NCBI GenBank assembly: GCA_944322885.1
Contig: CALUQH010000031.1
Location: forward strand, 62,001 to 126,000
Reading direction: 5' to 3'
DNA from: Candidatus Gastranaerophilales bacterium
GTDB taxonomy: Bacteria > Cyanobacteriota > Vampirovibrionia > Gastranaerophilales > Gastranaerophilaceae
Length of the DNA stretch: 64,000 bases
The notes under the pieces were generated by a model. The model did not search any database and was not told the origin of the DNA. It saw only the letters and a list, made by a program, of their open reading frames with translations. Within the stretch, counting starts at the first letter, position 1. Each line of letters begins with the position of its first letter. The translations under genes and the position numbers were made by a program. Below are positions 7,855 through 18,500 of this stretch, piece by piece.

Positions 7855-8559
7855 CTATTTTACAATAAGAGGTGCAAAAATCTTATAAAAAATATATATT
7901 GAAGCAATGACGAGTAAACCGCCGCTAATTTTCAAAAGCCAGTCTGAAAGTTTGTAAAACCATTTACTGTTTTTGAGGTGTGAGGTAATAAAGCCTGCCA
8001 GTATTAAAATCAACCCCTGACCTAACGAAAATAGAAACAGCATAATGAGTGCACTTGTAACACTTGCCGATAATGAAGCAAATGCCATTATCCCTGCTAA
8101 AATAGGTGTTGAGCAGGGAGTTCCTGCAAGAGCAAACACTCCGCCCAGAATTATCGGGTACAAATAAGTATTTGTATGTTCATTTTTTGGCATCTCCTTT
8201 ACTATTACGGGAAGTTCAAAATCAAGAACTCCCAATAGTTTTAACCCCATAACAAGAATTATTCCGGCAAGAACAATTCCGAAATATCCGCCTGCAAATG
8301 AGATAAATACTTTCCCCGTGATTGCGCATATTATACCTATGACAGAAAATACAATTGCTGTTCCGAATACAAAGAAAAGCATTTGAATAAATGTTTTTAA
8401 CGGTCTTGCATCAGAATATCCGCCGACATATCCTACAATAATCGGAAGCATTGCAAGCGAACAAGGTGAAATAGAGGCTATAAGCCCGCCTAAGAAAGAT
8501 AATGCAAATAATATCGGTAAACTTCCCTGTTGTGAGAAAAGATTAATGTACTGTTCCAT
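7855..8559 (-). CDS. ccdA: CcdA-type cytochrome c biogenesis / thiol-disulfide membrane protein
   Basis: Six hydrophobic segments in 234 residues match the DsbD beta-domain/CcdA family, which carries electrons from cytosolic thioredoxin to the outside of the membrane. The paired cysteines are visible: ASISPCSLAMLP near residue 33 and LAGTPCSTPILAG near 148. The start lies two bases after the stop of the thioredoxin-like gene at 8562-8948, so the pair is one transcript and probably one redox relay. No cytochrome c gene is in the window, so the target may be other periplasmic disulfides. Confidence 0.88.
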   Translation of the reverse strand: MEQYINLFSQQGSLPILFALSFLGGLIASISPCSLAMLPIIVGYVGGYSDARPLKTFIQMLFFVFGTAIVFSVIGIICAITGKVFISFAGGYFGIVLAGIILVMGLKLLGVLDFELPVIVKEMPKNEHTNTYLYPIILGGVFALAGTPCSTPILAGIMAFASLSASVTSALIMLFLFSLGQGLILILAGFITSHLKNSKWFYKLSDWLLKISGGLLVIASIYIFYKIFAPLIVK

Positions 8560-8561
8560 TA

Positions 8562-8948
8562 TTATTCAAGTCCCTTTAAACAATTGTTCATTTCTTCTTT
8601 TGAAACTGCTCCTTCAAATCTTTTTACCTGCTGTCCATGTGAATTTAATAGTATGATAGTAGGAACAAGTGTTACATTATATTTTTTGATTTGATTATCA
8701 TTAAAAGAGTTTTTATCCTGAACCTGAATTTCAGTCAGAATTATTTTTCCTTCATATTTTGGGAAAATTTCTTTAAATATTTTGTTCATTGTCTGGCAGT
8801 CAAGGCACATTGCTGATGTAAATTTTATAACCTGCGGTTTTCCTGTTTGTGCAGTTTGCGCAGTAGATTTATTTGAAGCTGTTAGAAGCATATATGCAAA
8901 TAATGGGATTGCAAATATCAGGGTAATAATAATGGCATTTTTTTTCAT
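8562..8948 (-). CDS. exported thioredoxin-fold protein
   Basis: Residues 6-25 form a membrane anchor or signal segment. The thioredoxin motif is CLDC at about residue 48-51 (TSAMCLDCQTMNKIF), followed by the cis-proline segment VTLVPTIILLNSHGQ near 95. A length of 128 is short but complete for a single thioredoxin fold. It is immediately upstream of ccdA, which would recharge it with electrons on the outer face of the membrane. It could serve cytochrome maturation or general disulfide reduction; the sequence does not tell which. Confidence 0.85.
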   Translation of the reverse strand: MKKNAIIITLIFAIPLFAYMLLTASNKSTAQTAQTGKPQVIKFTSAMCLDCQTMNKIFKEIFPKYEGKIILTEIQVQDKNSFNDNQIKKYNVTLVPTIILLNSHGQQVKRFEGAVSKEEMNNCLKGLE

Positions 8949-9008
8949 TAGAAAACTCCTTTCTGTTTTATTTTAGCATAAACTAAAAAGGAATTTTTAA
9001 AAACCACA

Positions 9009-9480
9009 GTCGGGTAGTTCTGTATAACTACATAAACTATGTTATAGCCTCCGGCGGGTCCTCCAGACAGGGGCACTTTTGGTGGCAAAAGTGCCTCAAA
9101 ACCATCGGCACGCTTCACTCACTAATAATTGCAGCGGCTCAGCCTTAAGGCGTGTAAACTCGCGGATGCTCAAACAATACACGCCTTTGAAATTTGCTTT
9201 GCCTGTAATTATTGCTCGTTACGCTATCGCCGCATTAGATTTTAACAATTACTGCTTAACGAAACAACAACAGAACGAGTGTTGTCTGAGCGGTAAAAAG
9301 ATTAAATGCTGAAACAAGTTTAGAATAACATATAGTGAGTTCACTCGTTTCTAGTTGAGTTTAGCAGTAATTAGACGGTCAGCGGGTTTCTCTTTCTTGT
9401 CCAGTATTCTTTCTCTTTGCATCGCAACAAAGAGAAAGAATACTAGGTGCGGGGTGCGGGGACGCACAGTTCCCGCATAA
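9009..9480. repeat. gene-poor block of nested palindromes
   Basis: The 594 bases between 8949 and 9542 hold no convincing gene. Perfect inverted repeats are dense: 10-bp arms GGCACTTTTG/CAAAAGTGCC (9072-9095), 10-bp arms AAGGCGTGTA/TACACGCCTT (9147-9187), and 17-bp arms AGTATTCTTTCTCTTTG/CAAAGAGAAAGAATACT with an 8-base loop (9403-9444). The GC-rich direct repeat GGTGCGGGGTGCGGGG follows at about 9446. The GC content is above that of the surroundings. It looks like one or more non-autonomous palindromic repeat elements; no transposase is present. Confidence 0.6.
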
Positions 9481-9542
9481 TAAAACCATCTCAATTTATC
9501 CCCCTTCCGAAAGAGGGAAACATTCCAATAACATAGTTTATT

Positions 9543-9704
9543 TTAATCTTCGGGTATATAGAAATCGGCTTTAGACAAAAGCTCTCTTGTGTGTTCGTAA
9601 CAGCAGGATTTATGACAAATCCTCTGATATTCCCTTACAATATTTAAAATATCATCAACTGACATTTTTATAATCCGTCTTTCTCCTTCAATAATTCTTG
9701 CCAT
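9543..9704 (-). CDS. small hypothetical protein, 53 aa
   Basis: An ATG at 9704 (preceded by GGAATTTTGAA) opens a 53-residue frame ending at 9543. It begins MARIIEGERRIIKMSVDDI, continues with a CHKSCC segment near residues 30-35, and ends FYIPED. The mix of basic start, amphipathic helix and acidic end is protein-like. I do not know a function. It lies between the palindromic block and the terminator of the rpoBC operon, on the same strand as rpoC2 but beyond that terminator. Confidence 0.55.
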   Translation of the reverse strand: MARIIEGERRIIKMSVDDILNIVREYQRICHKSCCYEHTRELLSKADFYIPED

Positions 9705-9798
9705 TTCAAAATTCCTTTCAAAATATTAAACGGAAGTTTCTGCTGAAACTTTTGTAAAATCATATTTAAGGTATAGGAATATTGATTTAAATAGGAAT

Positions 9799-9842
9799 AA
9801 AAAAAAGACCTCTTTTTTCTTTTTAGAAGAGGTCTTTTTTTT
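9799..9842 (-). terminator. intrinsic terminator of the rpoB-rpoC1-rpoC2 operon
   Basis: Arms reading AAAAGACCTCTT and AAGAGGTCTTTT flank a short loop with A/T runs on both sides, so it can end transcription from either direction. It begins 19 bases after the rpoC2 stop. Confidence 0.85.
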
Positions 9843-9860
9843 AGATTATACGAATTATTT

Positions 9861-12800
9861 TTATTCTTCGTCTTCATTGCCCAATTGAAAGTCAGGAGCA
9901 CCGAACATACCCTCGATTTCTTCCAAAATCGCAGATGGTTTTCTTGCCTGATTTCTTTGAGCAACTGCACGTTTTCTTTCTTCGCGTTCTCTTTCTTCGT
10001 TAGCATTTGAAAGATGGTGGAAGCCTGTACCGGCAGGTATTAAACGACCGATGATAACGTTTTCTTTCAAACCTCTCAACATGTCTTTTTTACCTTCAAC
10101 AGCTGCTTCTGTAAGGATTCTTGTTGTTTCCTGGAATGAAGCTGCTGATATAAAGCTTTCCGTATTCAAAGAAGCTTTTGTGATACCTAACAGCATGTAT
10201 TCACAAGTTGCAGGTGTTCCGCCTTTTTCTTCAACTTCTTTGTTTTCTTTTTCAAATGTTTGCATTTCAATAAGCTCGCCTGGAAGTAATGTTGTATCAC
10301 CGGCATCGACAACTTTAACTTTCTTAGTCATTTGCCTTACGATAATTTCAACGTGTTTATCAGCAATTTCAACACCTTGAGAACGGTATACACGTTGTAC
10401 CTCGTCTACAAGATACTGTTGAGCTGCTTCCGGTCCGCAAAGTCTTATTACATCATGCGGGTTCAAAGGACCGCTTGTTAATGGCTGACCTTTTGTAATT
10501 TTCTGTTTGTTTTGAACAATGATATTTGCATCAATTGCGTATTTGATTTCAGTTCTACCGTTGTCGTTAACAATGTATAATCTTGGAAGATCTTCATCGG
10601 TAACGATTTCAGCTACACCGTCTTCTTCTGCCAAGATAGCGCAGTCTTTAGGTTTACGGCCTTCAAGAAGTTCTTCAACTCTCGGAAGACCTTGAACGAT
10701 GTCGCCTGTTTTTTGTCTTTCAAATACCAGTGTTGCAATGTTATCACCGCGAAGTACAAGGGCACCGGCTTCAACCTGTAACATTGTACCCGGGCTGATA
10801 AGGTAAGGACGACCGTTTCTGATAGAAATTCCGCCTTTGTTAACAGCTGTTACCATACCTGAAACAGATGATTTTTCTCCATTATCAGTTAAGATTGAAT
10901 CCAATCTTACAAAATCACCTTTTTTAACGGTTGCTTTACCCTTAACAGGTATAACTGTTTCGTAAGTATCACTTGTTAACAATAGTCTTCTTGCATCTTC
11001 TTTATCTGCTTTAATAGATGCAACACCGTCATTAATAGCAAGTACCTGAGTTTTTGCAACAGGTGTTTTGGGTTCAATAACTTCACCGTCTTTTACCAGT
11101 AATTCTGTCTGCAATGAAGACATTGCTTTTGCGTTGCCTTCAAACTCACGGCGAACAATTAAGTTTTCAAGAACAACAATTCTTAAATTAGATTTGTCAT
11201 CCAATTCAACCATACCTTTAAGGTGTGATAAATAACCCTGCATTTGAAGAACTAAACTTGTTCTGGTGATTGTTGAACCGTCTAAGTTTCTTACTCTTGC
11301 ACCGTCTTTGTACTGCAATTGTGTAACAGGAACGATATCAATTAAATTATCTGAAGTGTTGAATTTAATTGATACATCTTTTTGTTGTACATCCAGTACT
11401 TGTACCGGTCTTACAAGAATTTGTATTGGCTGGTTAGAAATATTATCTTCATCAAGAGATAAAGATGTATCAAGTTCTTCATCTAAATCATCTATATCAA
11501 GATCATCCAGTGATGAATCCATAATTGTTACGATAGAAGTTTCTTTAGCTTTTATACCGTCAGCAATTACAGTACCTTTTTTCACAACTTCGCCTTCATC
11601 AACTTTAAGTTCTGAGACGCTTGAAAGCTGGTGGATTTCTCCCGGACGGATTGTAATTTCATGGATTGTATCGTTGTATTCTTTGAATTCAACAATACCG
11701 TCAATGTGGCAGTATACGTCTTTTACAACTTCTGTGCCCGCAGTAACATGTGTTCCGTTTTCAACCATTTTTAAAGAAGAATCTTTATTAATCTGGTGAA
11801 TTTCTTCCGGAATAAATACAACGGAACCCGGTTTTGTAATAATCTGATTTTCGTCAACTTCAACATCAACGTATCTGATTTCACCGGATGAAGTTACAGC
11901 ACATTCATCGTCAATAAGTTCCGCGATAATCATACCGTTTTCAACAGTTGTATCAACAGGAGCTTTAACAATATATTTTTCGCCGGTTTTCTTCACTGTC
12001 CAGATTTGTTCTTTTTTAGTCTGTTCAAATGTTGCATTTTCAGGCATTAAAGAAGCAATGACAATTGTTAATTCTTTACCGTGAACAATTTTCTTGATTT
12101 TTTTGCCTTCAAATTTAACATCTTCAATAACCAAGTCTTCGCCGAAGCGAACTTCTCCGCCGTGTTCAGAAATCATTAATGTTTCGGCAAGTTTTTCCCC
12201 TTCTTTAATTGCCTGTCCGTCTTTTACAAGAACTTTAGAACCGCCCGGAAGGTTATAAACGTCGCCGCCAAGAACCCAGATAATACCTTGTTTATTTGTT
12301 GTTCTCGATATGTTGCCCTGTCTGTCTTTCTTTTCGTCAGCTACAAAGTCTTCATACAATACTTCACCGGAAAGATCTGATGTAATATCTTTTGTTGCTT
12401 TTTCTGTCAGACGTGAACCGCCTTGAGCAGCAGGTTCAAATTGAGCAAGTTTGAATCCTTTTTCTACTTTCATTCCGTTTGTAAAGAAGATTGTAGAACC
12501 TGCAGGAATATGATATTTTTCAGTTCTTTTAGCACCTTTTATTTCAATGTCTGTTTCATAATTAGAGATATTAACGACATCACCGTGGCGTGTTCTCAAT
12601 TCTCTTGTTTTAACATTTGAAACAACTTCGCCGTCTTGTTTTGCAATAACTTCTTTAATTGCATCTTTAACGCCTACAGCACCACCGGTGTGGAATGTTC
12701 TCATTGTAAGCTGCGTTCCGGGTTCACCAATTGACTGAGCTGCGATAATACCGATGGCTTCGCCAATGTCAACGAGTTTTTGGGTTGTCATTGCCCAGCC

Positions 12801-13718
12801 GTAACATTTTTGGCAGATACCATATTCAAGTCCGCAGGTTAAGCCTGAACGAACTTTTAATTCCTGAAGGTTCAAGTGCTTAACTTTTTGAACATCTTGT
12901 CTGTTCATTGTAGTTCCTGCTTTTACAAGAACTGTCCCGTCTGCGTCAACGATATCTTCAGCAATTGTTCTTCCAAGAAGTCTGTCAATTAGAGGGACAA
13001 TTACGTTATCACCATCTGTAATAGGCTTCATGTTAATTGATTTAGTAGTGTGGCAGTCGTCTGCACGAATGATTACATCCTGAGCAACGTCTACCAGACG
13101 TCTTGTCAAGTAACCTGAGTCAGCTGTTTTTAACGCTGTATCTACAAGCCCTTTTCTTGCACCGTAAGATGAAATGATGTATTCTGTAACGGATAAGCCT
13201 TCTTTAAAGTTTGATTTAATCGGCAAGTCGATGATTTGTCCCTGCGCGTCTGCCATCAAACCTCTCATACCGACTAACTGAGATACCTGTGAAAGGTTAC
13301 CTCTCGCACCGGAGAATGCCATCATATATACAGGGTTTAATTTATCAAAGTTTTCAACAACCTGTGATGTAAGTTTTGCGGTTGTTTCAGACCAGGTGTC
13401 GATAACCTTTGTATATCTTTCAACCTCTGTAATTTCACCTTTAAGGTATCTGTTTGTAGATTTTTCAATTTCCTTTTCGGCCTCTTGAAGCAGCTCTTTT
13501 TTTACTTCCGGAACCTGCAAGTCTGCAATAGAAATTGTTGTACCGGATTTTGTAGCATACTTATAGCCAAGGTTTTTAAGGCTGTTAGCCAATTCTGCGG
13601 TTTTAGCGCCGCCAAACTCAAGATACATTTGTGAAAGCAAATTGTTCAAACCTTTTTTGTCCATTTGCTTGTTAATGAAATCTATTGTTTTTTTACCATG
13701 TGTGTATGTTGTTTCCAT
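9861..13718 (-). CDS. rpoC2: RNA polymerase beta-prime subunit, C-terminal part (RpoC2)
   Basis: This 1285-residue protein is the C-terminal portion of beta-prime, encoded as a separate gene as in cyanobacteria and plastids. The second zinc site is C222, C295, C302 and C305, with LTCGLEYGICQKCYG around 293-307. The trigger-loop region reads GEAIGIIAAQSIGEPGTQL near 319-337, followed by FHTGGAVGV. The trigger loop is then interrupted by a very long insertion rich in beta-strand repeats, matching the lineage-specific SI3 insertion of cyanobacterial RpoC2, before the conserved C-terminal helices. It is the third gene of the operon, 47 bases after rpoC1. Confidence 0.97.
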   Translation of the reverse strand: METTYTHGKKTIDFINKQMDKKGLNNLLSQMYLEFGGAKTAELANSLKNLGYKYATKSGTTISIADLQVPEVKKELLQEAEKEIEKSTNRYLKGEITEVERYTKVIDTWSETTAKLTSQVVENFDKLNPVYMMAFSGARGNLSQVSQLVGMRGLMADAQGQIIDLPIKSNFKEGLSVTEYIISSYGARKGLVDTALKTADSGYLTRRLVDVAQDVIIRADDCHTTKSINMKPITDGDNVIVPLIDRLLGRTIAEDIVDADGTVLVKAGTTMNRQDVQKVKHLNLQELKVRSGLTCGLEYGICQKCYGWAMTTQKLVDIGEAIGIIAAQSIGEPGTQLTMRTFHTGGAVGVKDAIKEVIAKQDGEVVSNVKTRELRTRHGDVVNISNYETDIEIKGAKRTEKYHIPAGSTIFFTNGMKVEKGFKLAQFEPAAQGGSRLTEKATKDITSDLSGEVLYEDFVADEKKDRQGNISRTTNKQGIIWVLGGDVYNLPGGSKVLVKDGQAIKEGEKLAETLMISEHGGEVRFGEDLVIEDVKFEGKKIKKIVHGKELTIVIASLMPENATFEQTKKEQIWTVKKTGEKYIVKAPVDTTVENGMIIAELIDDECAVTSSGEIRYVDVEVDENQIITKPGSVVFIPEEIHQINKDSSLKMVENGTHVTAGTEVVKDVYCHIDGIVEFKEYNDTIHEITIRPGEIHQLSSVSELKVDEGEVVKKGTVIADGIKAKETSIVTIMDSSLDDLDIDDLDEELDTSLSLDEDNISNQPIQILVRPVQVLDVQQKDVSIKFNTSDNLIDIVPVTQLQYKDGARVRNLDGSTITRTSLVLQMQGYLSHLKGMVELDDKSNLRIVVLENLIVRREFEGNAKAMSSLQTELLVKDGEVIEPKTPVAKTQVLAINDGVASIKADKEDARRLLLTSDTYETVIPVKGKATVKKGDFVRLDSILTDNGEKSSVSGMVTAVNKGGISIRNGRPYLISPGTMLQVEAGALVLRGDNIATLVFERQKTGDIVQGLPRVEELLEGRKPKDCAILAEEDGVAEIVTDEDLPRLYIVNDNGRTEIKYAIDANIIVQNKQKITKGQPLTSGPLNPHDVIRLCGPEAAQQYLVDEVQRVYRSQGVEIADKHVEIIVRQMTKKVKVVDAGDTTLLPGELIEMQTFEKENKEVEEKGGTPATCEYMLLGITKASLNTESFISAASFQETTRILTEAAVEGKKDMLRGLKENVIIGRLIPAGTGFHHLSNANEEREREERKRAVAQRNQARKPSAILEEIEGMFGAPDFQLGNEDEE

Positions 13719-13765
13719 TTTATTTATATCCTTTTTCTTTTATTGTCTCAAGTCAATTTTTTGAT

Positions 13766-15475
13766 TTAAGCCAAAGCATTTCTTACAGCTTCATTGAAGA
13801 TAATTCTTCCTGCAGTTGTTTCAATTCTTTCGCCGTGTTCATCTCTTACAACGATTTTGTCGTGTAGTTCGATTACACCTACTTCTAGAGCAGAAATTGC
13901 ATCTTGGAAGTTGTAGAAATATCCTTTAGGTTCCATTTCAGGATTTTTCAGGATTGTTAAATAGTACATACCCAATACCATATCCTGTGTAGGAGTGATA
14001 ATAGGTTTCCCTGTAGCTGGAGCTAAGATGTTGTTAGTTGCTAACATTAACATCCTAGCTTCTGTTTGAGCTTCAATTGATAATGGGACGTGAACAGCCA
14101 TTTGGTCACCGTCGAAGTCAGCGTTAAATGCTGTACATACGAGCGGATGTAATTGAATTGCACGACCTTCTACCAATTTCGGCTCAAATGCCTGAATACC
14201 TAATCTGTGAAGAGTCGGGGCACGGTTTAATAAAACCGGATGTCCGTCGATAACCTCTTCTAATATATCCCATACAATTGCTTCGGAACGTTCAATTTTC
14301 TTTTTAGCTGATTTAATGTTTTGAACGTATCCTCTTTCAATCAATTTATTAACAACAAATGGTTTGAACAATTCAATTGCCATTTCTTTTGGCAAGCCGC
14401 ACTGATTTAATTTCAACTGAGGACCTACAACGATAACTGAACGGCCTGAGTAGTCAACACGTTTACCAAGTAAGTTTTGACGGAAACGACCCTGTTTACC
14501 TTCAATAATATTAGATAATGATTTTAAGGCTCTGTTGTTAGGCCCGACAACTGTTCTTCCGCGTCTGCCGTTATCAATCAAAGCATCAACAGCTTCCTGA
14601 AGCATACGTTTTTCGTTTCTTACGATAATTTCAGGTGCGCCCATTTCCAAAAGTCTTTGTAAACGGTTGTTTCTGTTGATTACACGTCTGTATAAGTCGT
14701 TTAAGTCAGATGTTGCGAAACGTCCGCCATCCAATTGAACCATCGGTCTTAAATCCGGAGGAGTTACAGGAAGTACATCCATAATCATCCAGGTCGGATC
14801 TGTTTCTGATGAAATCAAAGAATCAAGCAGTCTTAAGCGTTTAATAAGTTTGCTTTTCTTTTGAACAGAGTTTACAGAGCCTGCAAGTTCTGTTCTGATT
14901 TCTTCAGCAAGTTCTTTTGTATTGATTTCAGAAAGAAGTTCTTTAATAGCTTCTGCACCGATACCGACTTTCAGTTCGGAATCTTCATGTTCTGCCATAT
15001 AGTCTTCGTATTCTTCTTCTGACAATAATTGTAATTTTTTGAATTCACTGTCGGCAGGATCAAGAACAACATAATTATTGAAATAGATTACCTGTTCAAG
15101 ATCTTTCAAAGTCATATCTAAAAGCAAGCCAAGGTATGATGGGATACCTTTTAAGAACCAGATGTGAGAAACAGGTGCAGCAAGTTTGATGTGCCCCATT
15201 CTCTGGCGTCTTACTTTTGAATCAGTAACTTCAACGCCGCAACGTTCACAGATAATACCTTTATGTCTTACTCTTTTATATTTACCGCAATAGCATTCCC
15301 AGTCTTTAGAAGGTCCGAATATTCTTTCGCAGAAAAGGCCGTCTCTTTCCGGTTTTAATGTACGGTAGTTTATTGTTTCCGGTTTAGTAACTTCGCCGTA
15401 AGACCATTTGAGTATTCTTTCCGGTGAAGCGATACTAATTCGTATATAGTCAAAATAATCTATGCTTGTTGACAT
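13766..15475 (-). CDS. rpoC1: RNA polymerase gamma subunit, N-terminal part of beta-prime (RpoC1)
   Basis: This 569-residue protein holds the N-terminal zinc ribbon (C61, C63, C76, C79) and the catalytic NADFDGD motif at 451-457 whose three aspartates bind the active-site magnesium. The protein ends shortly after this, where a fused RpoC would continue, so the split with rpoC2 is at the cyanobacterial position. It lies downstream of rpoB with a 101-base spacer. Identity is secure. Confidence 0.97.
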   Translation of the reverse strand: MSTSIDYFDYIRISIASPERILKWSYGEVTKPETINYRTLKPERDGLFCERIFGPSKDWECYCGKYKRVRHKGIICERCGVEVTDSKVRRQRMGHIKLAAPVSHIWFLKGIPSYLGLLLDMTLKDLEQVIYFNNYVVLDPADSEFKKLQLLSEEEYEDYMAEHEDSELKVGIGAEAIKELLSEINTKELAEEIRTELAGSVNSVQKKSKLIKRLRLLDSLISSETDPTWMIMDVLPVTPPDLRPMVQLDGGRFATSDLNDLYRRVINRNNRLQRLLEMGAPEIIVRNEKRMLQEAVDALIDNGRRGRTVVGPNNRALKSLSNIIEGKQGRFRQNLLGKRVDYSGRSVIVVGPQLKLNQCGLPKEMAIELFKPFVVNKLIERGYVQNIKSAKKKIERSEAIVWDILEEVIDGHPVLLNRAPTLHRLGIQAFEPKLVEGRAIQLHPLVCTAFNADFDGDQMAVHVPLSIEAQTEARMLMLATNNILAPATGKPIITPTQDMVLGMYYLTILKNPEMEPKGYFYNFQDAISALEVGVIELHDKIVVRDEHGERIETTAGRIIFNEAVRNALA

Positions 15476-15541
15476 TTATATCTCCTTTATAAATCTTGAG
15501 GATTAGAGGGTAGGAGGCTAAGAAGTTTGGCTGCTTTATAG

Positions 15542-15574
15542 CTTACCTTCTTACCTTCCTATCTCCTTACCTTC
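15542..15574. repeat. three copies of a 9-bp repeat between rpoB and rpoC1
   Basis: CTTACCTTC occurs at 15542-15550, 15550-15558 and 15566-15574 (GAAGGTAAG on the coding strand). The 101-base spacer is strongly purine-biased on the coding strand and contains several GGAGG-like stretches. It may affect translation between rpoB and rpoC1 or may be a neutral simple repeat. Confidence 0.5.
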
Positions 15575-15576
15575 TA

Positions 15577-18500
15577 TTATATATCTCCGAATGTAGTCGG
15601 TGTTTCAAAGAAATTGATATTTAACAGTTCTGAATCCATATCTGAAAGGACTCTTCTTGGAGCAGATTTTCTCAAATCATCCATATCTGTCATTAAATCA
15701 ACTTCTGTACCGTCTTTTTTCGCTACCGTAATATCCAAACCAATACTTTGTAATTCTCTTACAAGTACTTTGAATGATTCAGGAATACCCGGTCTTGGAA
15801 TATTGTCGCCTTTAACGATTGCTTCGTATGCTCTGTTACGTCCGTTAACATCATCTGATTTGATTGTTAACATTTCTTGCAGAGTATAAGCTGCACCGTA
15901 AGCTTCTAATGCCCAAACTTCCATCTCACCGAATCTTTGACCGCCGAATTGAGCTTTACCACCCAATGGCTGTTGTGTAACAAGTGAGTAAGGACCTGTA
16001 GAACGTGCGTGAATTTTGTCGTCTACAAGGTGGACAAGTTTAAGTATGTAAGAAAGACCGACAGCAACAGGTTCATCAAACGGTTCCCCTGTTCTTCCGT
16101 CGATAAGTCTTACTTTACCGTCTTCGTTAACCCAATCGCAACCTGATTCTTTTATACCTTTAAGCAATTCCGCTTTAGTTGCGATTTCTGATTGGTTATC
16201 GCCGTATCTTTCATCGAAAGACGGAGTTTCGTAGTAGTTTCCTGTTAAGTACGCTGCCAAACCTAATAATAATTCGTAAGTCTGCCCAACGTTCATACGA
16301 GAAGGTACACCAAGCGGATTTAATACGATATCAACAGGTGTTCCATCAGGCAGGAACGGCATATCTTCTTTAGGTAATATTCTTGATACGATACCTTTGT
16401 TACCGTGACGACCTGAGAGTTTATCACCTACAGAAACTTTACGTTTTTGAGCAATATAAACTCTGATTACGGTATTTGCACCAGGCGGTAATTCGTCGCC
16501 TTTTTCTCTGTCGAATACTTTAACGTCGAGTACGCGGCCGCCTTCACCGTGAGGAACTCTTAATGAGTTATCTTTTACATCTCTTGCTTTTTCAGCAAAG
16601 ATTGCTCTTAAAAGTTTTTCTTCAGGCGGATGTTCAGATTCGCCTTTCGGTGTAACTTTACCTACTAATATATCGTCAGCATAAACTCTGGCACCGATAC
16701 GAACAATTCCGCGTTCATCCAGATGTCTTAAAGCATCTTCTGATACATTCGGAATTTCACGTGTAATTTCTTCAGGTCCGAGTTTAGTCTGGCGGGCATC
16801 TATTTCTAATTTTTCAATGTGAACGGATGTGAAGATGTCATCGTGTACGCATCTTTCAGAAAGCAGGATAGCATCTTCGTAGTTGTAACCTTCCCAAGGC
16901 ATATACGCAACAATTACGTTTTTACCTAATGAAAGTTCTCCGCAGTTTGTAGAAGCACCGTCAGCGATTACATCGCCTGCCTGAACCTTATCACCTTCGT
17001 GTACCAATGGTTTCTGGTTGATACATGTGTCCTGGTTGCTTCTTACATATTTCATTAATTGATAAACATGCGGTTTATTTTGAATATCGCGGATTACAAT
17101 TTCTTCACCCACAACTCTTTCAACAACGCCGTCGACATCAGATACAATTACCATACCTGAATCTCTTGCAGCACGTTTTTCCATACCTGTACCGACAACC
17201 GGTCTTTGTGTAATCAAAAGAGGTACAGATTGACGCTGCATGTTAGAACCCATCAGGGCACGGTTAGCATCGTCGTGTTCAATGAACGGAATTAAAGATG
17301 TTGCAACAGAGATAATCTGAATTGGAGATACCCCAACAAAGTCAACTCTTTTTGACTGATCCATCGTGAATTCAGATCTGTAACGAACAGGTACATACTC
17401 ATCCTTGAATGTTTTATCAGGATTTAACTGAACATCTGCCGGAGCGCATCTGAATTCTTCGTCTTCGTCAGCTGTCATATAAACAACTTCATCCGTTACT
17501 TTTCCGTCTTTAACAACAAAGAACGGAGCTTCAATAAATCCGTAGTCATTAACTTTTGCGTGAGTAGCCAATGAACCGATAAGACCTGCGTTCGGACCTT
17601 CAGGAGTTTCAATAGGACAAATACGTCCGTAGTGTGAAGGGTGAATGTCGCGGACTGCGAAACCTGCACGTTCTCTCATCAAACCGCCCGGTCCTAAAGC
17701 TGAAATACGTCTTTTGTGTGTCAATTCAGCCAACGGGTTAATCTGATCCATGAACTGTGATAACTGTGAACTTCCGAAGAATTCTTTTAATGAAGCAACT
17801 AACGGTTTAGTGTTCAATAAGTTCAACGGAGTCAAAGTTTCAGAATCTTGCAGAGTCATTCTTTCTTTAACAATTCTTTCAATTCTTGAAAGACCGACTC
17901 TGAACTGGTTCTGAAGCAACTCGCCGACAGAACGTATTCTTCTGTTTCCTAAGTGGTCGATATCATCAACTGTTCCTTCATCATAAGTTAAGTTAATTAA
18001 GTATTCAATTGACGCAACTATATCCTGAACAGTTAATGTTCTCTGGTTTTTAGGAATGTTCAAATTTAATTTTTTATTTAATTTATAACGGCCTACACGT
18101 CCTATATCGTATTTCTTTTCATCAAAGAAACGAGCTTCCAGAATAGAACGTCCGCCTGCAGCTGATGCAGGATCGCCGGGTCTTAATTTTTTGTAAACTT
18201 CAATTAAAGCATCATCAGTAGTTTCTGTAGTATCTTTATCCAGAGTTTTCTTTAAGAATTCAAAGTGAGTGAATAAAGATTCCATTTCAGAAACTGTTAT
18301 ACCCATAGCTTTTAATAAAGTTGTAGCTAAAATTTTTCTGTTTTTATCGATTTTAACGTAAATAATATCATTTGCGTCTGTTTCAATTTTTAACCATGCT
18401 CCGCGATTAGGAATCATAGTTGCGTTATATAAACGTTTTCCGGCAGGGGATACTTCACGTTTGAAGTAAACGCCGGGAGAACGTACAATTTGAGAAACGA

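Noticed and set aside
9079-9312. 77-residue open frame in the palindromic block
   Set aside because: It has no ribosome site and is made of the arms of inverted repeats; composition and position fit repeat sequence rather than a gene.
9668-10006. 112-residue minus-strand frame overlapping rpoC2
   Set aside because: It is largely the rpoC2 C-terminus and its terminator read in another frame, with Lys/Leu-rich low-complexity translation.
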